DNA of 64,000 bases, from IMG/VR virus record IMGVR_UViG_3300017987_000001, positions 1 through 64,000 of that record; one strand, written 5' to 3'. The notes beneath the pieces were generated by a model, which was not told the origin of the DNA, ran no database searches, and worked only from the letters and a program-made list of their open reading frames with translations. A program made the translations under genes and the position numbers. Below are positions 48,292 to 58,208 of the stretch, piece after piece; the first letter of the stretch is position 1; each line of letters opens with the position of its first letter. This DNA comes from a virus.

Positions 48292-48623
48292 TAGGGACTG
48301 TCGGCAAAAACGATGGTCTTCGCGTTGACCCATTTCCGCCGCAGCAGGAAGGTTCGGAGGGCGTCGTAGTCCGACGGTTTGAAGAGGCGGTGGAAGTGCC
48401 GCACGATATCCTGATACTTCTCCCGGGTCTCCGGCCGGAGCGCCCCGCGCGTGGTTTCACGGAGCTTGGTCATGTGTGCGGTCAGCTTCAGGACCGGCCC
48501 CTTCAGCGGAGCAAGGGATGGCACGTCGTCGTAGATGCGCAGGTCGGCGAGCAGCTTGCAGATCAGCCGATCGTCGATGAGATAGATGTCGTGATGCTTT
48601 ACTGCTCGTCCTGCTTTATGCAT
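48288..48623 (-). CDS. Hypothetical phage protein
   Basis: Up to 111 residues. KHHDIYLIDDRLICKLLADLRIY, then a helical, basic body and FADSPY at the end. Start uncertain: the ATG at 48623 overlaps the glycosyltransferase gene by 25 bases and lacks a clear ribosome site. No known fold. Confidence 0.68.
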   Translation of the reverse strand: MHKAGRAVKHHDIYLIDDRLICKLLADLRIYDDVPSLAPLKGPVLKLTAHMTKLRETTRGALRPETREKYQDIVRHFHRLFKPSDYDALRTFLLRRKWVNAKTIVFADSPY

Positions 48624-50065
48624 GGGCGCACCACCGGAATCTGTACGTCTGTCCCGACCGGCAGGAAGTGATCCTGCGAGATCTGTCGGAACAGGTCTGT
48701 ATACGTCTCCGCCTCCTTGTCCAGCTGCTGTGCCGGGGCGATGAAGAAGCCCGGGTGGGGGTAGTGTCGACCCCCCGCTGTACGGTAGATCCTACCACAG
48801 ACAGTAGCTGGAGCCACGGCGTTGGTCATCATGCGCAGCCAGTACGCGGAGGTCGGCTTGGCTCCCTGCTCGAACCAGAACAGGTGCCCGGACGTTCCTG
48901 CCGCGATCTCCTTGATGTCCTTCACCAGCTCACCGTCCCGCCGCACGATCGGGCTATCATCCCCGCTCTCACGAATCAGCGAGACCATGGAGTCGTACCA
49001 CTCCCCCTCGGGACCGTGGAGGCAGAAGACGTGCGACGGCAATGACGGCGGCTTGGCCACGACGTTCAGCCCACGCTCGATGGTCCCCTCCTTGTAGTAG
49101 GAGAAGATCGAGTCGATGACCTTGTCGGGCGTGATCATCGCCAAGCACTTCGGGAGCGACTGCTTGCCAATCTGTACGATGTTCTGACACTTCGAAGAGC
49201 CACCAGCCAGCTTCGACTTCCAGCAGCCCTTGCCCTTGCAGCAAGATAGCTGATCCTGCGTGTGTAGAAACCGGTGCTCGACGTAGTTGTCGTCGGCCGG
49301 GATCTGCCAGTGCGGGTCGCCGACCCGCATGTTGAAGAGCCGGTTCTCGTTGTTGTACGCCTCCCACCACCATGGCTCCCGACCCCCTGCTATGACCACG
49401 CAGGGCTTGTTGAAGGCCGCAGCGATATGCATGGCCGCCGTCACCGCACAAACCACACCCTCGGCATGATAGATCAGCCGGATGAACTCGCGCAGACCGG
49501 TCTTCTTGACCATGTAGTGCGCGACCCCGTCGATCTTCTCGTGCATGATGTGGTTCTTGCTACCTCCGCCGCACTGCACCCAGTCGATCTGGTCCTTCGT
49601 AGCAGTGATCACATCCTGCCAGTACTTCCGTGCCCAGATCTTTGTTCTGAAGTCCGTCTTGCCGCCGGAGAGGAAGAGCCAGTACGGAGGCTCGATGACT
49701 GGGTTCGTCTTCTCTTCTAGGGATAGGTGCAAGTCGGGCCTGAAGTCGGTCAGCTTGATGTCCGTCTTCAGTTTGTTGTTCATGTGCTCGATGAAGCCCC
49801 AGAGGAAGTGCTTCTTCGCTTGGTTCGACTTGTGGATCAACGGGTAGTGCGCGACGAACTGCTGCCCCTTCGGTGCCGGGCGCTTCGCCTTCTGCGCGTG
49901 CTTGATGTACGGGTTGTTCCTGAAGACATGCTCGGAGCCGGGAGAGACCGTCATCGTCACGTCGAACTTCCCCGGGTGGCGGAGCGCGAGATCGCGGATG
50001 GCTGCCGACAGTACGACGATGTCACCGGGACTCTGGGTGTTACGGACAATCAGTGGGGAACCCAT
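48599..50065 (-). CDS. GT9-like glycosyltransferase with extra C-terminal domain
   Basis: 488 residues. The N-terminal 330 resemble GT-B heptosyltransferase-type enzymes: SPGDIVVLSAAIRDL at the start, LFLSGGKTDFR mid-way and a TAAMHIAAAFNKPCVVIAGGREP donor-site-like stretch. A Cys-rich patch (CCKGKGC) follows, then about 150 residues of unknown fold. Probably transfers a sugar to a phage or cell-surface acceptor. GAGGAG precedes the ATG at 50065. Confidence 0.82.
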   Translation of the reverse strand: MGSPLIVRNTQSPGDIVVLSAAIRDLALRHPGKFDVTMTVSPGSEHVFRNNPYIKHAQKAKRPAPKGQQFVAHYPLIHKSNQAKKHFLWGFIEHMNNKLKTDIKLTDFRPDLHLSLEEKTNPVIEPPYWLFLSGGKTDFRTKIWARKYWQDVITATKDQIDWVQCGGGSKNHIMHEKIDGVAHYMVKKTGLREFIRLIYHAEGVVCAVTAAMHIAAAFNKPCVVIAGGREPWWWEAYNNENRLFNMRVGDPHWQIPADDNYVEHRFLHTQDQLSCCKGKGCWKSKLAGGSSKCQNIVQIGKQSLPKCLAMITPDKVIDSIFSYYKEGTIERGLNVVAKPPSLPSHVFCLHGPEGEWYDSMVSLIRESGDDSPIVRRDGELVKDIKEIAAGTSGHLFWFEQGAKPTSAYWLRMMTNAVAPATVCGRIYRTAGGRHYPHPGFFIAPAQQLDKEAETYTDLFRQISQDHFLPVGTDVQIPVVRPCIKQDEQ

Positions 50066-51047
50066 GCGTCTCCTCTTCAATCAACTGTAGTACCTTCTCG
50101 ACCACAACCGCCGGATTGATCCGCTCCAGCGCGAGACAGCCCTTCCGGCACGACGGCTTGCACCCGTACGAAGCGCGGCGGTAGCAGGGCATCGTGCACT
50201 CAAGTCCGACACGCTCGCGCTCTCCCGCCATGATCGCATGACACGTGCGGTAGTCACTGCCAATAGCCTCCCCGTTCGTCTGCGCGAACAGTCCCACGGT
50301 GGGCCGTTCGAGGAAGCCACCGATGTGGAAGAACGCGCTATCGCCGGTTATGATCGCGTCGCAGATCCGCACGGTCTCTACGATCATCCTCGGATCGGCA
50401 CCAATCATCGCCCATGCGTCCATCTCCTCTGCCCACTCCTGCATGAACTTCTCGTGGTGAAAGAGGATGCACTTCGCGCCCTCCAAGCGGAAGGCGTCGA
50501 CCATACCGGCAACCTGCTCCTTGCTGAGCGAGCGCCACTTCCAGTGCGACAGCGGCTGGATGCCGACCAGATATCGCTCCGGCAAGTCCTTCTGCTTGTG
50601 AAGCCACCCCGCCGTGCGCAGTACCCACTCGCGCCGACGCGGGATCTTGATGTGACACAGCGGCAGCTCCTCGCCGAGGATGTTCGACGCAACCTCACGC
50701 CACTTCTGCCAGCGGCTGTGGTTGATCGGGCTGAAGGCTGCATTCTCGTACGACTCCGCCGGGTCGTACAGGTCTACGACGCGATCGAAGTCTACGTTGA
50801 TGTCGAGGTAGGGATACCGCGCCGGGTCAGGTGGTTGACTCAGGCCACGGCGTGCGCCGGAGTTCACGACCACCAGCGGCGAGGCGACCGGATCGAGCTG
50901 CGCCCAACTAAGCAGGCTATCCTGTACGAACGTCCATACCTCCGCGTTCGGTATGGCTTCGCGAATTGAGTAGGCGATACTGAGGCGTCGGAGGACGTCA
51001 CCGATGCCTCCGCCCTCACTCAGCAGCTGGATCTTCGGGTTTCGCAT
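50040..51047 (-). CDS. GT9-like glycosyltransferase
   Basis: 335 residues. SEGGGIGDVLRRLSIAYSIREAIP near the N-terminus matches the GT9 start. A second half with LVGIQPLSHWKWRSL, CDAIITGDSAFFHIGGFLERPTVGLFA is the typical ADP-heptose-transferase-like donor site. A C-terminal Cys-rich knot (CMPCYRR-like, then CKPSCRKGC) is unusual. It overlaps both neighbours and belongs to a five-gene sugar-transfer cluster. Confidence 0.85.
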   Translation of the reverse strand: MRNPKIQLLSEGGGIGDVLRRLSIAYSIREAIPNAEVWTFVQDSLLSWAQLDPVASPLVVVNSGARRGLSQPPDPARYPYLDINVDFDRVVDLYDPAESYENAAFSPINHSRWQKWREVASNILGEELPLCHIKIPRRREWVLRTAGWLHKQKDLPERYLVGIQPLSHWKWRSLSKEQVAGMVDAFRLEGAKCILFHHEKFMQEWAEEMDAWAMIGADPRMIVETVRICDAIITGDSAFFHIGGFLERPTVGLFAQTNGEAIGSDYRTCHAIMAGERERVGLECTMPCYRRASYGCKPSCRKGCLALERINPAVVVEKVLQLIEEETHGFPTDCP

Positions 51048-51702
51048 CGTCAATAGCTCTTGTCCCAAGGGCTATACGGAGCAGCTCCATCGAAGCCCAT
51101 CGCGCCTTGTTCGGCGTACCCGGGAAGTGGATCAGTCGCGCATCGGCAACCTCGTCGTAGCTGGAGTGCACAAGACAGTGCACGTTCCCCGGCAGCCAGT
51201 GCACCTTGAAGTTCACCTGTATGAGGTGGTTCATCGGCATCTGCTCGTACGTACCGTTGTACGGATCCCTGAAGCCCATATTGAGCATGAAGCCTTTGAG
51301 CTGTTCGAATACCGGCTTCGTGTCTCGTCGCATAACGAAGAAGCCCGCATTGAACACGTGCTTGTTCCTCGCAAACAGCGGGTGCGCCGCACACATCTGA
51401 CTGACCCACCACGGGGCGTCCGGCACCGCCGCGAACGGAACATCGGGGATCTCCGGCATAGCGCGGATCGGCGCAGCATCGAAGTCGATGTACATGATGC
51501 GCTGCGTATCCTCCGGAACGACGTCCCACAGCCATGCCTTCGCGTAGGTCGGGTGGCCAAGAAGCGCCTCGTCAGGGAGCATATCCCGACGGATGATCAG
51601 CATCTTACGGTTGTTCAGCGCTTCGAACCGATCCGCGATCCACTGCTCGATCTTCGGGTACGGGTGGTCAACAGAGAGCAGCACCGGCAGGTAATCAGTC
51701 AC
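51016..51702 (-). CDS. GT8-like glycosyltransferase, copy 1
   Basis: 228 residues. GT-A-type fold suggested by AWLWDVVPEDTQRIMYIDFDAAPIR, whose DFD is a DxD metal site, and by FNAGFFVMRRD. It is paralogous to the next two genes. Probably adds a sugar from a nucleotide donor. GTG start overlapping the neighbour's stop (GTGA). Confidence 0.82.
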   Translation of the reverse strand: MTDYLPVLLSVDHPYPKIEQWIADRFEALNNRKMLIIRRDMLPDEALLGHPTYAKAWLWDVVPEDTQRIMYIDFDAAPIRAMPEIPDVPFAAVPDAPWWVSQMCAAHPLFARNKHVFNAGFFVMRRDTKPVFEQLKGFMLNMGFRDPYNGTYEQMPMNHLIQVNFKVHWLPGNVHCLVHSSYDEVADARLIHFPGTPNKARWASMELLRIALGTRAIDDAKPEDPAAE

Positions 51703-52366
51703 GGTCTTCCTCCTCCGGCAGAGGGTCCAGTCCGATCGTGTGTCGCAGCAAGTTCATCATGACGAGGTTCGTATCCATGGGGAGCGCGCAGAAGTGCACG
51801 GCGATCGCCGTCTTCATCATCTCGGGATCGGCGCAGAGCATGACCGTGTTCAGGTCGTGTGACATCCACTCAACCCCTACCGTCGACTGCATGATGTGGT
51901 TGAAGTGGGTCTGCAGGAACTCGCCGTTCGTGTAGTCGTCCTGCCCGTTCCACACTGCGAACGACTTGAGCTGGTCGAAGAGTGGTTGCGTGTCTCGCCG
52001 GGCCACGAAGAAGCCAACGTTGAAGAAGCACGGCAGGCTCGGGTACAGCCCAGCCATGTACTCGATCTGCATCTCCGCGTCGCGCGCCGCGACGAATGGC
52101 GCATCCGGGATCTCCGGCAGCGGGCGCAACGGGACCATATCGGTGTCGACGAACAAGACCCTGCGCGTGAACTTCGGGACCACATCCCAGATCCACGCTT
52201 GGCGATACGGTCCGTAGACCTCCTTCGCCACGTCCGGTAGGTCGTCACGCTCGACAATGTGTACGCGCTTGCCGTTCAGCCTCTCGAAGCGCTCCGCTAT
52301 CCACTGCTGCAGATCAGGATGCGGTTGGTCAATAGACAGCATGACAGGCAGGTAGTCGGAAGCCAT
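51695..52366 (-). CDS. GT8-like glycosyltransferase, copy 2
   Basis: 223 residues. Same layout as copy 1: AWIWDVVPKFTRRVLFVDTDMVPLR with DTD as the metal motif, FVAARDAEM and FFNVGFFVARRD. A full set of motifs, so probably active. ATG start. Confidence 0.82.
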   Translation of the reverse strand: MASDYLPVMLSIDQPHPDLQQWIAERFERLNGKRVHIVERDDLPDVAKEVYGPYRQAWIWDVVPKFTRRVLFVDTDMVPLRPLPEIPDAPFVAARDAEMQIEYMAGLYPSLPCFFNVGFFVARRDTQPLFDQLKSFAVWNGQDDYTNGEFLQTHFNHIMQSTVGVEWMSHDLNTVMLCADPEMMKTAIAVHFCALPMDTNLVMMNLLRHTIGLDPLPEEEDRD

Positions 52367-52383
52367 TGCTACCTCCGTCGAGG

Positions 52384-53112
52384 TTACTTAGCGTCGCGCG
52401 GATGCGCTACCCACCCGGGGGTTGGGGGGCCGTCAAGATTCCCGCCGAACGCCTCGATTCGTTCGGTGAGATGCTTGACGTATCTGTGGTAGGCCCACGT
52501 GCCGTGCTCGTTGGCGTTGAAGTTGATCATGTACGGGTAGTCGTAGTAGTACTGCTTCTCGTACGTGATATTCCAGTTCCACTCGCGTGGTAATTCGTGG
52601 ACCTCAAACCGAGACTGAATCTCTTCATTCAGCGGGGTGTAACACGCCCGGCCATCGAAGCCGAGACCACCCTGCTTCTCGAACTTGGGCGTGCCCTCCA
52701 GAAGCTTCACCTTGTCAAAGGCAACGCGCGTATCGCGATGTGCGACAAACATATGCATCTGGAAGTACTTCTGCGTCTGCTTGATGACCTCTGAGTGGTA
52801 CATCCCCTGATTGACGCGATCGTGCCGATCCATGACAGCCGCGAACTTCAGCTCCGGCAGTGGTGGTAGCGTACGGATCGGAAGCACCTTCGAGTCCAAG
52901 ACCATGATGTACTCCACGTCGTCCGGAACCATGTCCCAGACCCACAGGAAGTACCAGTACTTATTGACCTCTTTGGGGAAGTCGGCCGTCGTCAGAAGCT
53001 GCGGCCTGATATCGTTCAGCCGCTCGAACTGATCTACCGTATCCCGGGCGCGCGCTACTGACTCCTTGCGCGTCTCTGTCGTATGAACGACTACCGGGTG
53101 ATACGCGATCAT
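52384..53112 (-). CDS. GT8-like protein, copy 3, DxD altered
   Basis: 242 residues. Shares LWVWDMVPDDVEYIMVLDSKVLPIR and FAAVMD with copies 1 and 2, but the DxD is DSK. This suggests loss of metal-dependent transfer or a different substrate. TAATG junction with the collagen-like gene upstream, so it should be co-translated with that virion protein. Confidence 0.78.
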   Translation of the reverse strand: MIAYHPVVVHTTETRKESVARARDTVDQFERLNDIRPQLLTTADFPKEVNKYWYFLWVWDMVPDDVEYIMVLDSKVLPIRTLPPLPELKFAAVMDRHDRVNQGMYHSEVIKQTQKYFQMHMFVAHRDTRVAFDKVKLLEGTPKFEKQGGLGFDGRACYTPLNEEIQSRFEVHELPREWNWNITYEKQYYYDYPYMINFNANEHGTWAYHRYVKHLTERIEAFGGNLDGPPTPGWVAHPRDAK

Positions 53113-56100
53113 TATGCCGTTCCGCTCACGCAGCAGCTTCCCGAAGCGCCGGACTGACCCGACGTACCGGAGAGGCCCGACGCACCGGAGAGGCCCGAGG
53201 CGCCCGACAACCCGGAAGCGCCCGACAAGCCCGATTCTCCCGACTGACCGGATGCACCAGACTGGCCCGACTGTCCGGACTGACCCGACTGACCCGACTG
53301 GCCAGACTCACCGGACTCACCGGACTCACCCGATTGGCCAGACTCACCGGACTCACCCGACTGGCCGGACTCTCCGCCACCGCCACCGGGGACCGGCGGG
53401 CAACAGAGAATCACCGGCTCAGGCGGAACCGGGATGTCACAGTCTTCGACTAGCGCACCAGTGATGCGACGGACGTACGGGATCTCGCATCCTGCCCGCC
53501 GCCAGTATGCGGGCATCGCGAATTCGACGGGCAGGTACGCGAACACCTCGGCTGCGTACGTGTACGGATCGTCGACGTCGCTGCGAGTCCGTATCTTGAG
53601 GGTGGTGCGGTAATCCTCCTCGTTGTCAGAAAATGGTACTTCTGTCGGGAAGAGTGTCAACACCTGATTCTCGTAGTTGGGACTGTCGTCGTTGATCGTG
53701 TACTGCAGCCAGTACGGAATCGGGTATGCCGGGTCTCCCGTGATGACCGAGATTGCTTCCTTGCCCGTGCCGCGCACCAAGTTGAAGAGTACGTACTGAG
53801 GAAGCGGGATCTGCCAGTCCGCTGTCGGCTCGAAGTAGATCGATCGCGGGTTGTAGTCGTAAAGTTCCGACTCTTCCCAGTTCACCGTGATGGTGACGGT
53901 AGCCGGGATGATTGTCGACAGTTGCGTCTGCCCCTCCGCGTACGCATTCGCTGCGGACACGTCGATGTCCTGCGAGTACGACGACGCAGGAGGATCAGCG
54001 AGGCCGGTCATCACTCCGATATCGACAGTTAGGTCTACGTACTGGTCGTTCCCCGAACCGCCGTAGCTGTCCACGGACAACCACGTGCCGAGGCTGCTCA
54101 CAGCGATCGGGTCGAGGATGAAGTCCCCGATGTTCGTCACTGGAACGCGGATCGTCAGCGACGTGTCCTCCCCGGCAATGAACGTGGCAGACACATCTTC
54201 GACGCCAAGCACCGGCGCCTGAATGTACAGGTTGACCGGCACGTCCAGCTCGATCGCGCACCCGGGCGATGACGACGAGTGGAAGGATGACGAGCTGTCC
54301 GAATTGTCGGGGGCGCAGATCTTGAAGGTGCCTTGATAGAGTCCCTGTGGCACCGTCACGCCAGCCACCGTCGGGCGTACGTGCAGGTAACCGACCCGGT
54401 CCTGATAGCGCGACTCGGTGAACGACGCGGTCAGCCACGCCGGGACGTCCTGCACCGTGATCGGTGAGCCGATCGGGACGCTCTCCGGCCAGTACTTGTC
54501 ATACACCGGGATGATCTGCTCATCCGGCTGAACGCCAAGCGGCGTGACGAACTGGATCGGCAGGTTGTCAATCTCGAACGTGGGCGCTGGTTCGATGTCG
54601 TAGCGAACGTAGTACTTGCGCGGGGTGTTCAGCGCGTTCGGGACCGAGATCTGAATGATCGCCTCGTACGGTGAGTTCTCGGGAGCCAGCTCCGTCGTGT
54701 TCGGTTGGAAGTTGAGGTACTGGTCGTCACCGCTTCCGATGCGTGTCAGGTCAAGCCAACCGGGTTTCGATACGACCGCGTCCAGCAGCGTGTCGGTCGC
54801 CCCCGGTTCGGGTGTGACGTGGATCGTCTCCATGGGCGGTGCGGGATCGCCGTAGACCGCGTCAAACTGGATGATCGGCTGCGGCGGCCACGGGTTCCTG
54901 AAGTACGTACCAACCCGCGTCGGCGTGTCCGGACAGCCGTTGAAGTCAGTACCGCTGCTGGAGATTCCGGTACAGGCGGCAACAGTGTTGGTATCGGAGC
55001 CAGCCTCCCAGTTCTTTCCATCGATACCATTCTTTGACTTCAGCGTCGTGTTAACGTCTGAAAAGCGCGCATACTCAGGCTTCGGCGTAGTTTCAGCAGT
55101 GAGCGTTACGTCGTTTGCCGCTGCAGCGATCCATGGCCGTGCTGTTAGGGTAAGCGGGCAACGAGTTCCTTGTCCTTGCGCGTCGATCTCCTTGGCGGCA
55201 ATCCACGCATAACCCGGACCCTCGCTAGGATTCGATCCGTCGTTGGGCAAATGCACAAGAAAGTCACCGCTTGTCGCCTTGAACGACAGCTTGTTGCGCA
55301 CGTACAACTGAGCACCAGTCTTCGCGATCGTCATGTCCTGCGGCGCGATACCGCCAGCCCCGGCAACATCACGAATCGTGAGGTCGTAGAAGTTGTAGAC
55401 CGATGAGTCACCCGTCCCGAACGTATAGGTGCGGCCGTGCGTCAGTGCCGCGTGCAGCTCAACGAGGCTGCCGTTGGCGCAGTCGATCTCGACGTTGGTG
55501 AAGTCGACGTTCGAGCCGCCGGTTGCATCCTCGCTGAGCGTAAGCAGCGCACCGGCCTCGACCGAGATTGTGATGTCGGCCGTGGTAGCCCCGAAGCGCT
55601 GGAAGTCCCTGCACTTCACGCCCTCCTGTAGTGCAATACCTCCGATAGGTGGCTTTACCACGATGTCGACAGTCTTACCAGCCGCCCCGGTATGGGAGAC
55701 TCTTAGTTCAGCGCTGATGTCGAAGTTGCCGTGGAAGTTGATCGTACCGCCGTCTGCAGCTACGACTCCAGAGCCAACAGAGAGGTAGTTCGTCACCTCA
55801 GCAACGAAGACGTGCTCCGTTGGGTCATCGCCCTGATCGTACGGATACAGATCGATCGTCTGGCCAGTCCCGTTCAACAGGCAAGCTATTATATTACTCC
55901 TAATCGTGCCTCGCGGCAGCCGCACCGTGACTGCAGCATTGGGATACGCAGCGAACATGCTCAGCGCGAATGAGTTGATCCTGTTCGTAGACGTGTCGAA
56001 CGGCTCGCCACCGCCGATATTGCGCATGTCGCTGATGTCGCCGTCCTGACCGCTGACGAGGAAGTTCCGCGTCCCGTCCGCGTCCGGAGCGATCTGGTAC

Positions 56101-56297
56101 TGATAGCCCGAGAATGTAACCGTGCGCGCGTTCCCGTTCGTGTTCAGCACGCAGCCGCCGGGCGCGTTCTCGTTGAAAATGACGTGGTCGGATAGTGTGG
56201 GTATGGCTCCCGCAGGCGTACTAAGGCTGGCGTCCGTGTACCACTTGGTGGTATCGGACCAGTTGTCGCCGTTGCCACCCCAGTACAGCGTTGCCAT
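53112..56297 (-). CDS. Large virion-type protein with collagen-like Gly-X-Ser tail
   Basis: 1061 residues. The N-terminal 450 look like a beta-helix or beta-sandwich-rich adhesin (YWGGNGDNWSDTTKWY at the start). The middle repeats Ig-like beta domains, with a Ser run near residue 665. The C-terminal 90 residues are an uninterrupted Gly-Glu/Gln/Ala/Leu-Ser repeat, about 27 triplets, ending in a CC pair. This resembles collagen-like stalks of phage tail fibres. The glycosyltransferase genes follow directly. The repeat is a tandem DNA repeat at 53.15-53.37 kb. Confidence 0.85.
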   Translation of the reverse strand: MATLYWGGNGDNWSDTTKWYTDASLSTPAGAIPTLSDHVIFNENAPGGCVLNTNGNARTVTFSGYQYQIAPDADGTRNFLVSGQDGDISDMRNIGGGEPFDTSTNRINSFALSMFAAYPNAAVTVRLPRGTIRSNIIACLLNGTGQTIDLYPYDQGDDPTEHVFVAEVTNYLSVGSGVVAADGGTINFHGNFDISAELRVSHTGAAGKTVDIVVKPPIGGIALQEGVKCRDFQRFGATTADITISVEAGALLTLSEDATGGSNVDFTNVEIDCANGSLVELHAALTHGRTYTFGTGDSSVYNFYDLTIRDVAGAGGIAPQDMTIAKTGAQLYVRNKLSFKATSGDFLVHLPNDGSNPSEGPGYAWIAAKEIDAQGQGTRCPLTLTARPWIAAAANDVTLTAETTPKPEYARFSDVNTTLKSKNGIDGKNWEAGSDTNTVAACTGISSSGTDFNGCPDTPTRVGTYFRNPWPPQPIIQFDAVYGDPAPPMETIHVTPEPGATDTLLDAVVSKPGWLDLTRIGSGDDQYLNFQPNTTELAPENSPYEAIIQISVPNALNTPRKYYVRYDIEPAPTFEIDNLPIQFVTPLGVQPDEQIIPVYDKYWPESVPIGSPITVQDVPAWLTASFTESRYQDRVGYLHVRPTVAGVTVPQGLYQGTFKICAPDNSDSSSSFHSSSSPGCAIELDVPVNLYIQAPVLGVEDVSATFIAGEDTSLTIRVPVTNIGDFILDPIAVSSLGTWLSVDSYGGSGNDQYVDLTVDIGVMTGLADPPASSYSQDIDVSAANAYAEGQTQLSTIIPATVTITVNWEESELYDYNPRSIYFEPTADWQIPLPQYVLFNLVRGTGKEAISVITGDPAYPIPYWLQYTINDDSPNYENQVLTLFPTEVPFSDNEEDYRTTLKIRTRSDVDDPYTYAAEVFAYLPVEFAMPAYWRRAGCEIPYVRRITGALVEDCDIPVPPEPVILCCPPVPGGGGGESGQSGESGESGQSGESGESGESGQSGQSGQSGQSGQSGASGQSGESGLSGASGLSGASGLSGASGLSGTSGQSGASGSCCVSGTA

Positions 56298-57367
56298 CAG
56301 ACATCGACCTCACAAATACCTTCATCCTCGAAGCGAACCACAATACGATTCTTGTCGGGCTGCGGGTCAATCACGACCCCCGGACCGCCGACAAGCTGCA
56401 ATTGATCCACTCCAAAGCCAACACCATTCAGAGCGAACACGAGGCCATCACACGTCACACAGCTGTTCGGGCTGAGATCGCCCGTTGGCGTCATGCGTAG
56501 ATCCTCGCACTGCATCCCTTCACCTTCGTCCACGCCTGCACCAAGCGTAATTGCGTTCTGCAGCTCGTCCACCTCAACCAAGAAATTGTATCCAGCCTTG
56601 ATCGCTACGTCACCAAGGAACAGTCCGGCTGGGAGTGGCGTGCGCTCTGGCGCGGAAACATCCGCTGGCTCAGGCTCAAGCGGATCCTCGCACGAAGCTA
56701 TTGATGAGGATGAAGATGACGATAAGGATGGCGATGAAGACGAGGATAGCGATGAAGACGAGGATAGCGATGACAAGCTGCTTGAAGAACTTGAATCGCA
56801 CGGGCATTCCGGTGGACACGGTCGTGGTTCGTTTGCCACGCTGATTCCCGCTACATGTGCCAGCATGTCCGACTGAATGACTCCCGGCTCGACCTGTGGT
56901 TGCAACACGAAGATACCATCGTCCACGCCGAAGGTAGCAACGATGATATTCACATTGCCGGTGGTCATGAAGCCCAGCCCAAGCGCGGGGTTCTCCGCTC
57001 CCGGCTGCGCGAGATCATCAGTGATTCGTGTCGGGATGGCGTACTGCGTAATGAAATTGCCGTCCGCAATATTGAACTCGAACACGAACTGGTAGCACTT
57101 TAGCGGATCCCACGTTGCCGCTGCGCCATACGCTACGCGAAACGCGAAGTACAGCTTATCCGCTGTTGCCTTCCACGCGTCGAGGTAGACCGTATCGCGC
57201 CCCGGCTCGAAGTTGCTATCAACCCCAAGCGTGAATCCTGCATCAGCGAAGATCTCGTTACCGGGCGGCTCAATCAGCCCAGCCCCGCCAAACATTGTGA
57301 AGTCCGAGCCAGCGAGAAGCGGGTAGGCGCGCTGGGTATTCTGTGTGAGCCAATCAGTCTGAGGCAT
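56297..57367 (-). CDS. Virion-type protein with long serine run
   Basis: 356 residues. N-terminal WLTQNTQRAYPL, a variant of the W-N-NELR-YPL motif shared with its neighbours. Beta-rich body. About 190-225 is nearly all Ser with occasional Leu and Pro; a PDKN/GGPGV segment lies near the end. The Ser run uses TCA, TCC, TCT, TCG and AGC codons. Probably a tail or surface component. TAATG junctions on both sides. Confidence 0.8.
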   Translation of the reverse strand: MPQTDWLTQNTQRAYPLLAGSDFTMFGGAGLIEPPGNEIFADAGFTLGVDSNFEPGRDTVYLDAWKATADKLYFAFRVAYGAAATWDPLKCYQFVFEFNIADGNFITQYAIPTRITDDLAQPGAENPALGLGFMTTGNVNIIVATFGVDDGIFVLQPQVEPGVIQSDMLAHVAGISVANEPRPCPPECPCDSSSSSSLSSLSSSSSLSSSSSPSLSSSSSSSIASCEDPLEPEPADVSAPERTPLPAGLFLGDVAIKAGYNFLVEVDELQNAITLGAGVDEGEGMQCEDLRMTPTGDLSPNSCVTCDGLVFALNGVGFGVDQLQLVGGPGVVIDPQPDKNRIVVRFEDEGICEVDV

Positions 57368-58206
57368 TACGTCCCCCTGAGCCGACGCTCGCCAAGCATT
57401 TCGATCTTCACCGTCGCTACCTTGAGCGACGTCTCACCCTCAAGGTGCTCCGTGACATCCGACCCCGACTCGGACCCCGGCGTGATACGCAGGATCGGCG
57501 TCAGCGACTGGTTGCTGCCTACGATGAGCTGAAAATTTCCCTTCCCGTCCGGTGTAATGCCGTTGAGTGTCTTGATCGGGCAGTACGGCCGCAGCGCTGG
57601 CAGCTCCTCGTTCGCGTCCGATTCGGCACACAGCTTTCGATTGGCAAACGGGTCACCAATCACGTCGATACGTAGGTCGGAGCCATCACGACGGATCACC
57701 ACGCCATCCTCGCCCACCAGCCACACGTTCCCCGTCACCAGCTCGCCCGACGGGAGAATGAAGCCACGAACACCGGCCTCGGGCTGAGGTACGTTCACTG
57801 CCGCCGCGAACTCGGTCTGGCTGAGCAGGAACGTGTACACACCAACATTGACACCTGAGAAGGACTGCAATGCCGTCTTGCTGGAAACCAATACGCCAGC
57901 AGGTCGCCCGTACGTATCAAAGAAGGCAAGCTGTCCATTCTCCGGGATATCGGTCAGCTCAAAGGATGCGGTAGCTAGCTCGTCTGTACCTGTCGCACGA
58001 ATCGCGAACGTGATCTCGTTGGTGTCCTTGGTGATCCGGCTCAGGTACAGCTGCTCGTTGCCGCCGATCGGGTACAGCCGCCCATCCACGAACAGATCAT
58101 CGGGGATATCGAGCGTGCCATTCGACGCAGGTACGTGGTCCGCGAAGGGGTACTTTCTCCGCGAGTTCGTGTCACGCCAGTCGTGGAAGCGAACACCGAG
58201 AGCCAT
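57367..58206 (-). CDS. Virion-type tandem paralogue
   Basis: 279 residues. N-terminal FHDWRDTNSRRKYPF and a later TLNGITPDGKGNFQL match the paired motifs of this tandem family. Beta-rich throughout, with no Ser run. Likely a structural tail or decoration protein. Confidence 0.78.
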   Translation of the reverse strand: MALGVRFHDWRDTNSRRKYPFADHVPASNGTLDIPDDLFVDGRLYPIGGNEQLYLSRITKDTNEITFAIRATGTDELATASFELTDIPENGQLAFFDTYGRPAGVLVSSKTALQSFSGVNVGVYTFLLSQTEFAAAVNVPQPEAGVRGFILPSGELVTGNVWLVGEDGVVIRRDGSDLRIDVIGDPFANRKLCAESDANEELPALRPYCPIKTLNGITPDGKGNFQLIVGSNQSLTPILRITPGSESGSDVTEHLEGETSLKVATVKIEMLGERRLRGT

Positions 58207-58208
58207 AG

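Noticed and set aside
53150-53370. Tandem DNA repeat resembling a CRISPR-like array
   Set aside because: The repeat is a 3-codon unit in frame with the Gly-X-Ser protein; there are no spacers.
56690-56810. Repeated GA-rich units at 56.7 kb
   Set aside because: They are the antisense of in-frame serine codons in 56297-57367, so coding explains them.
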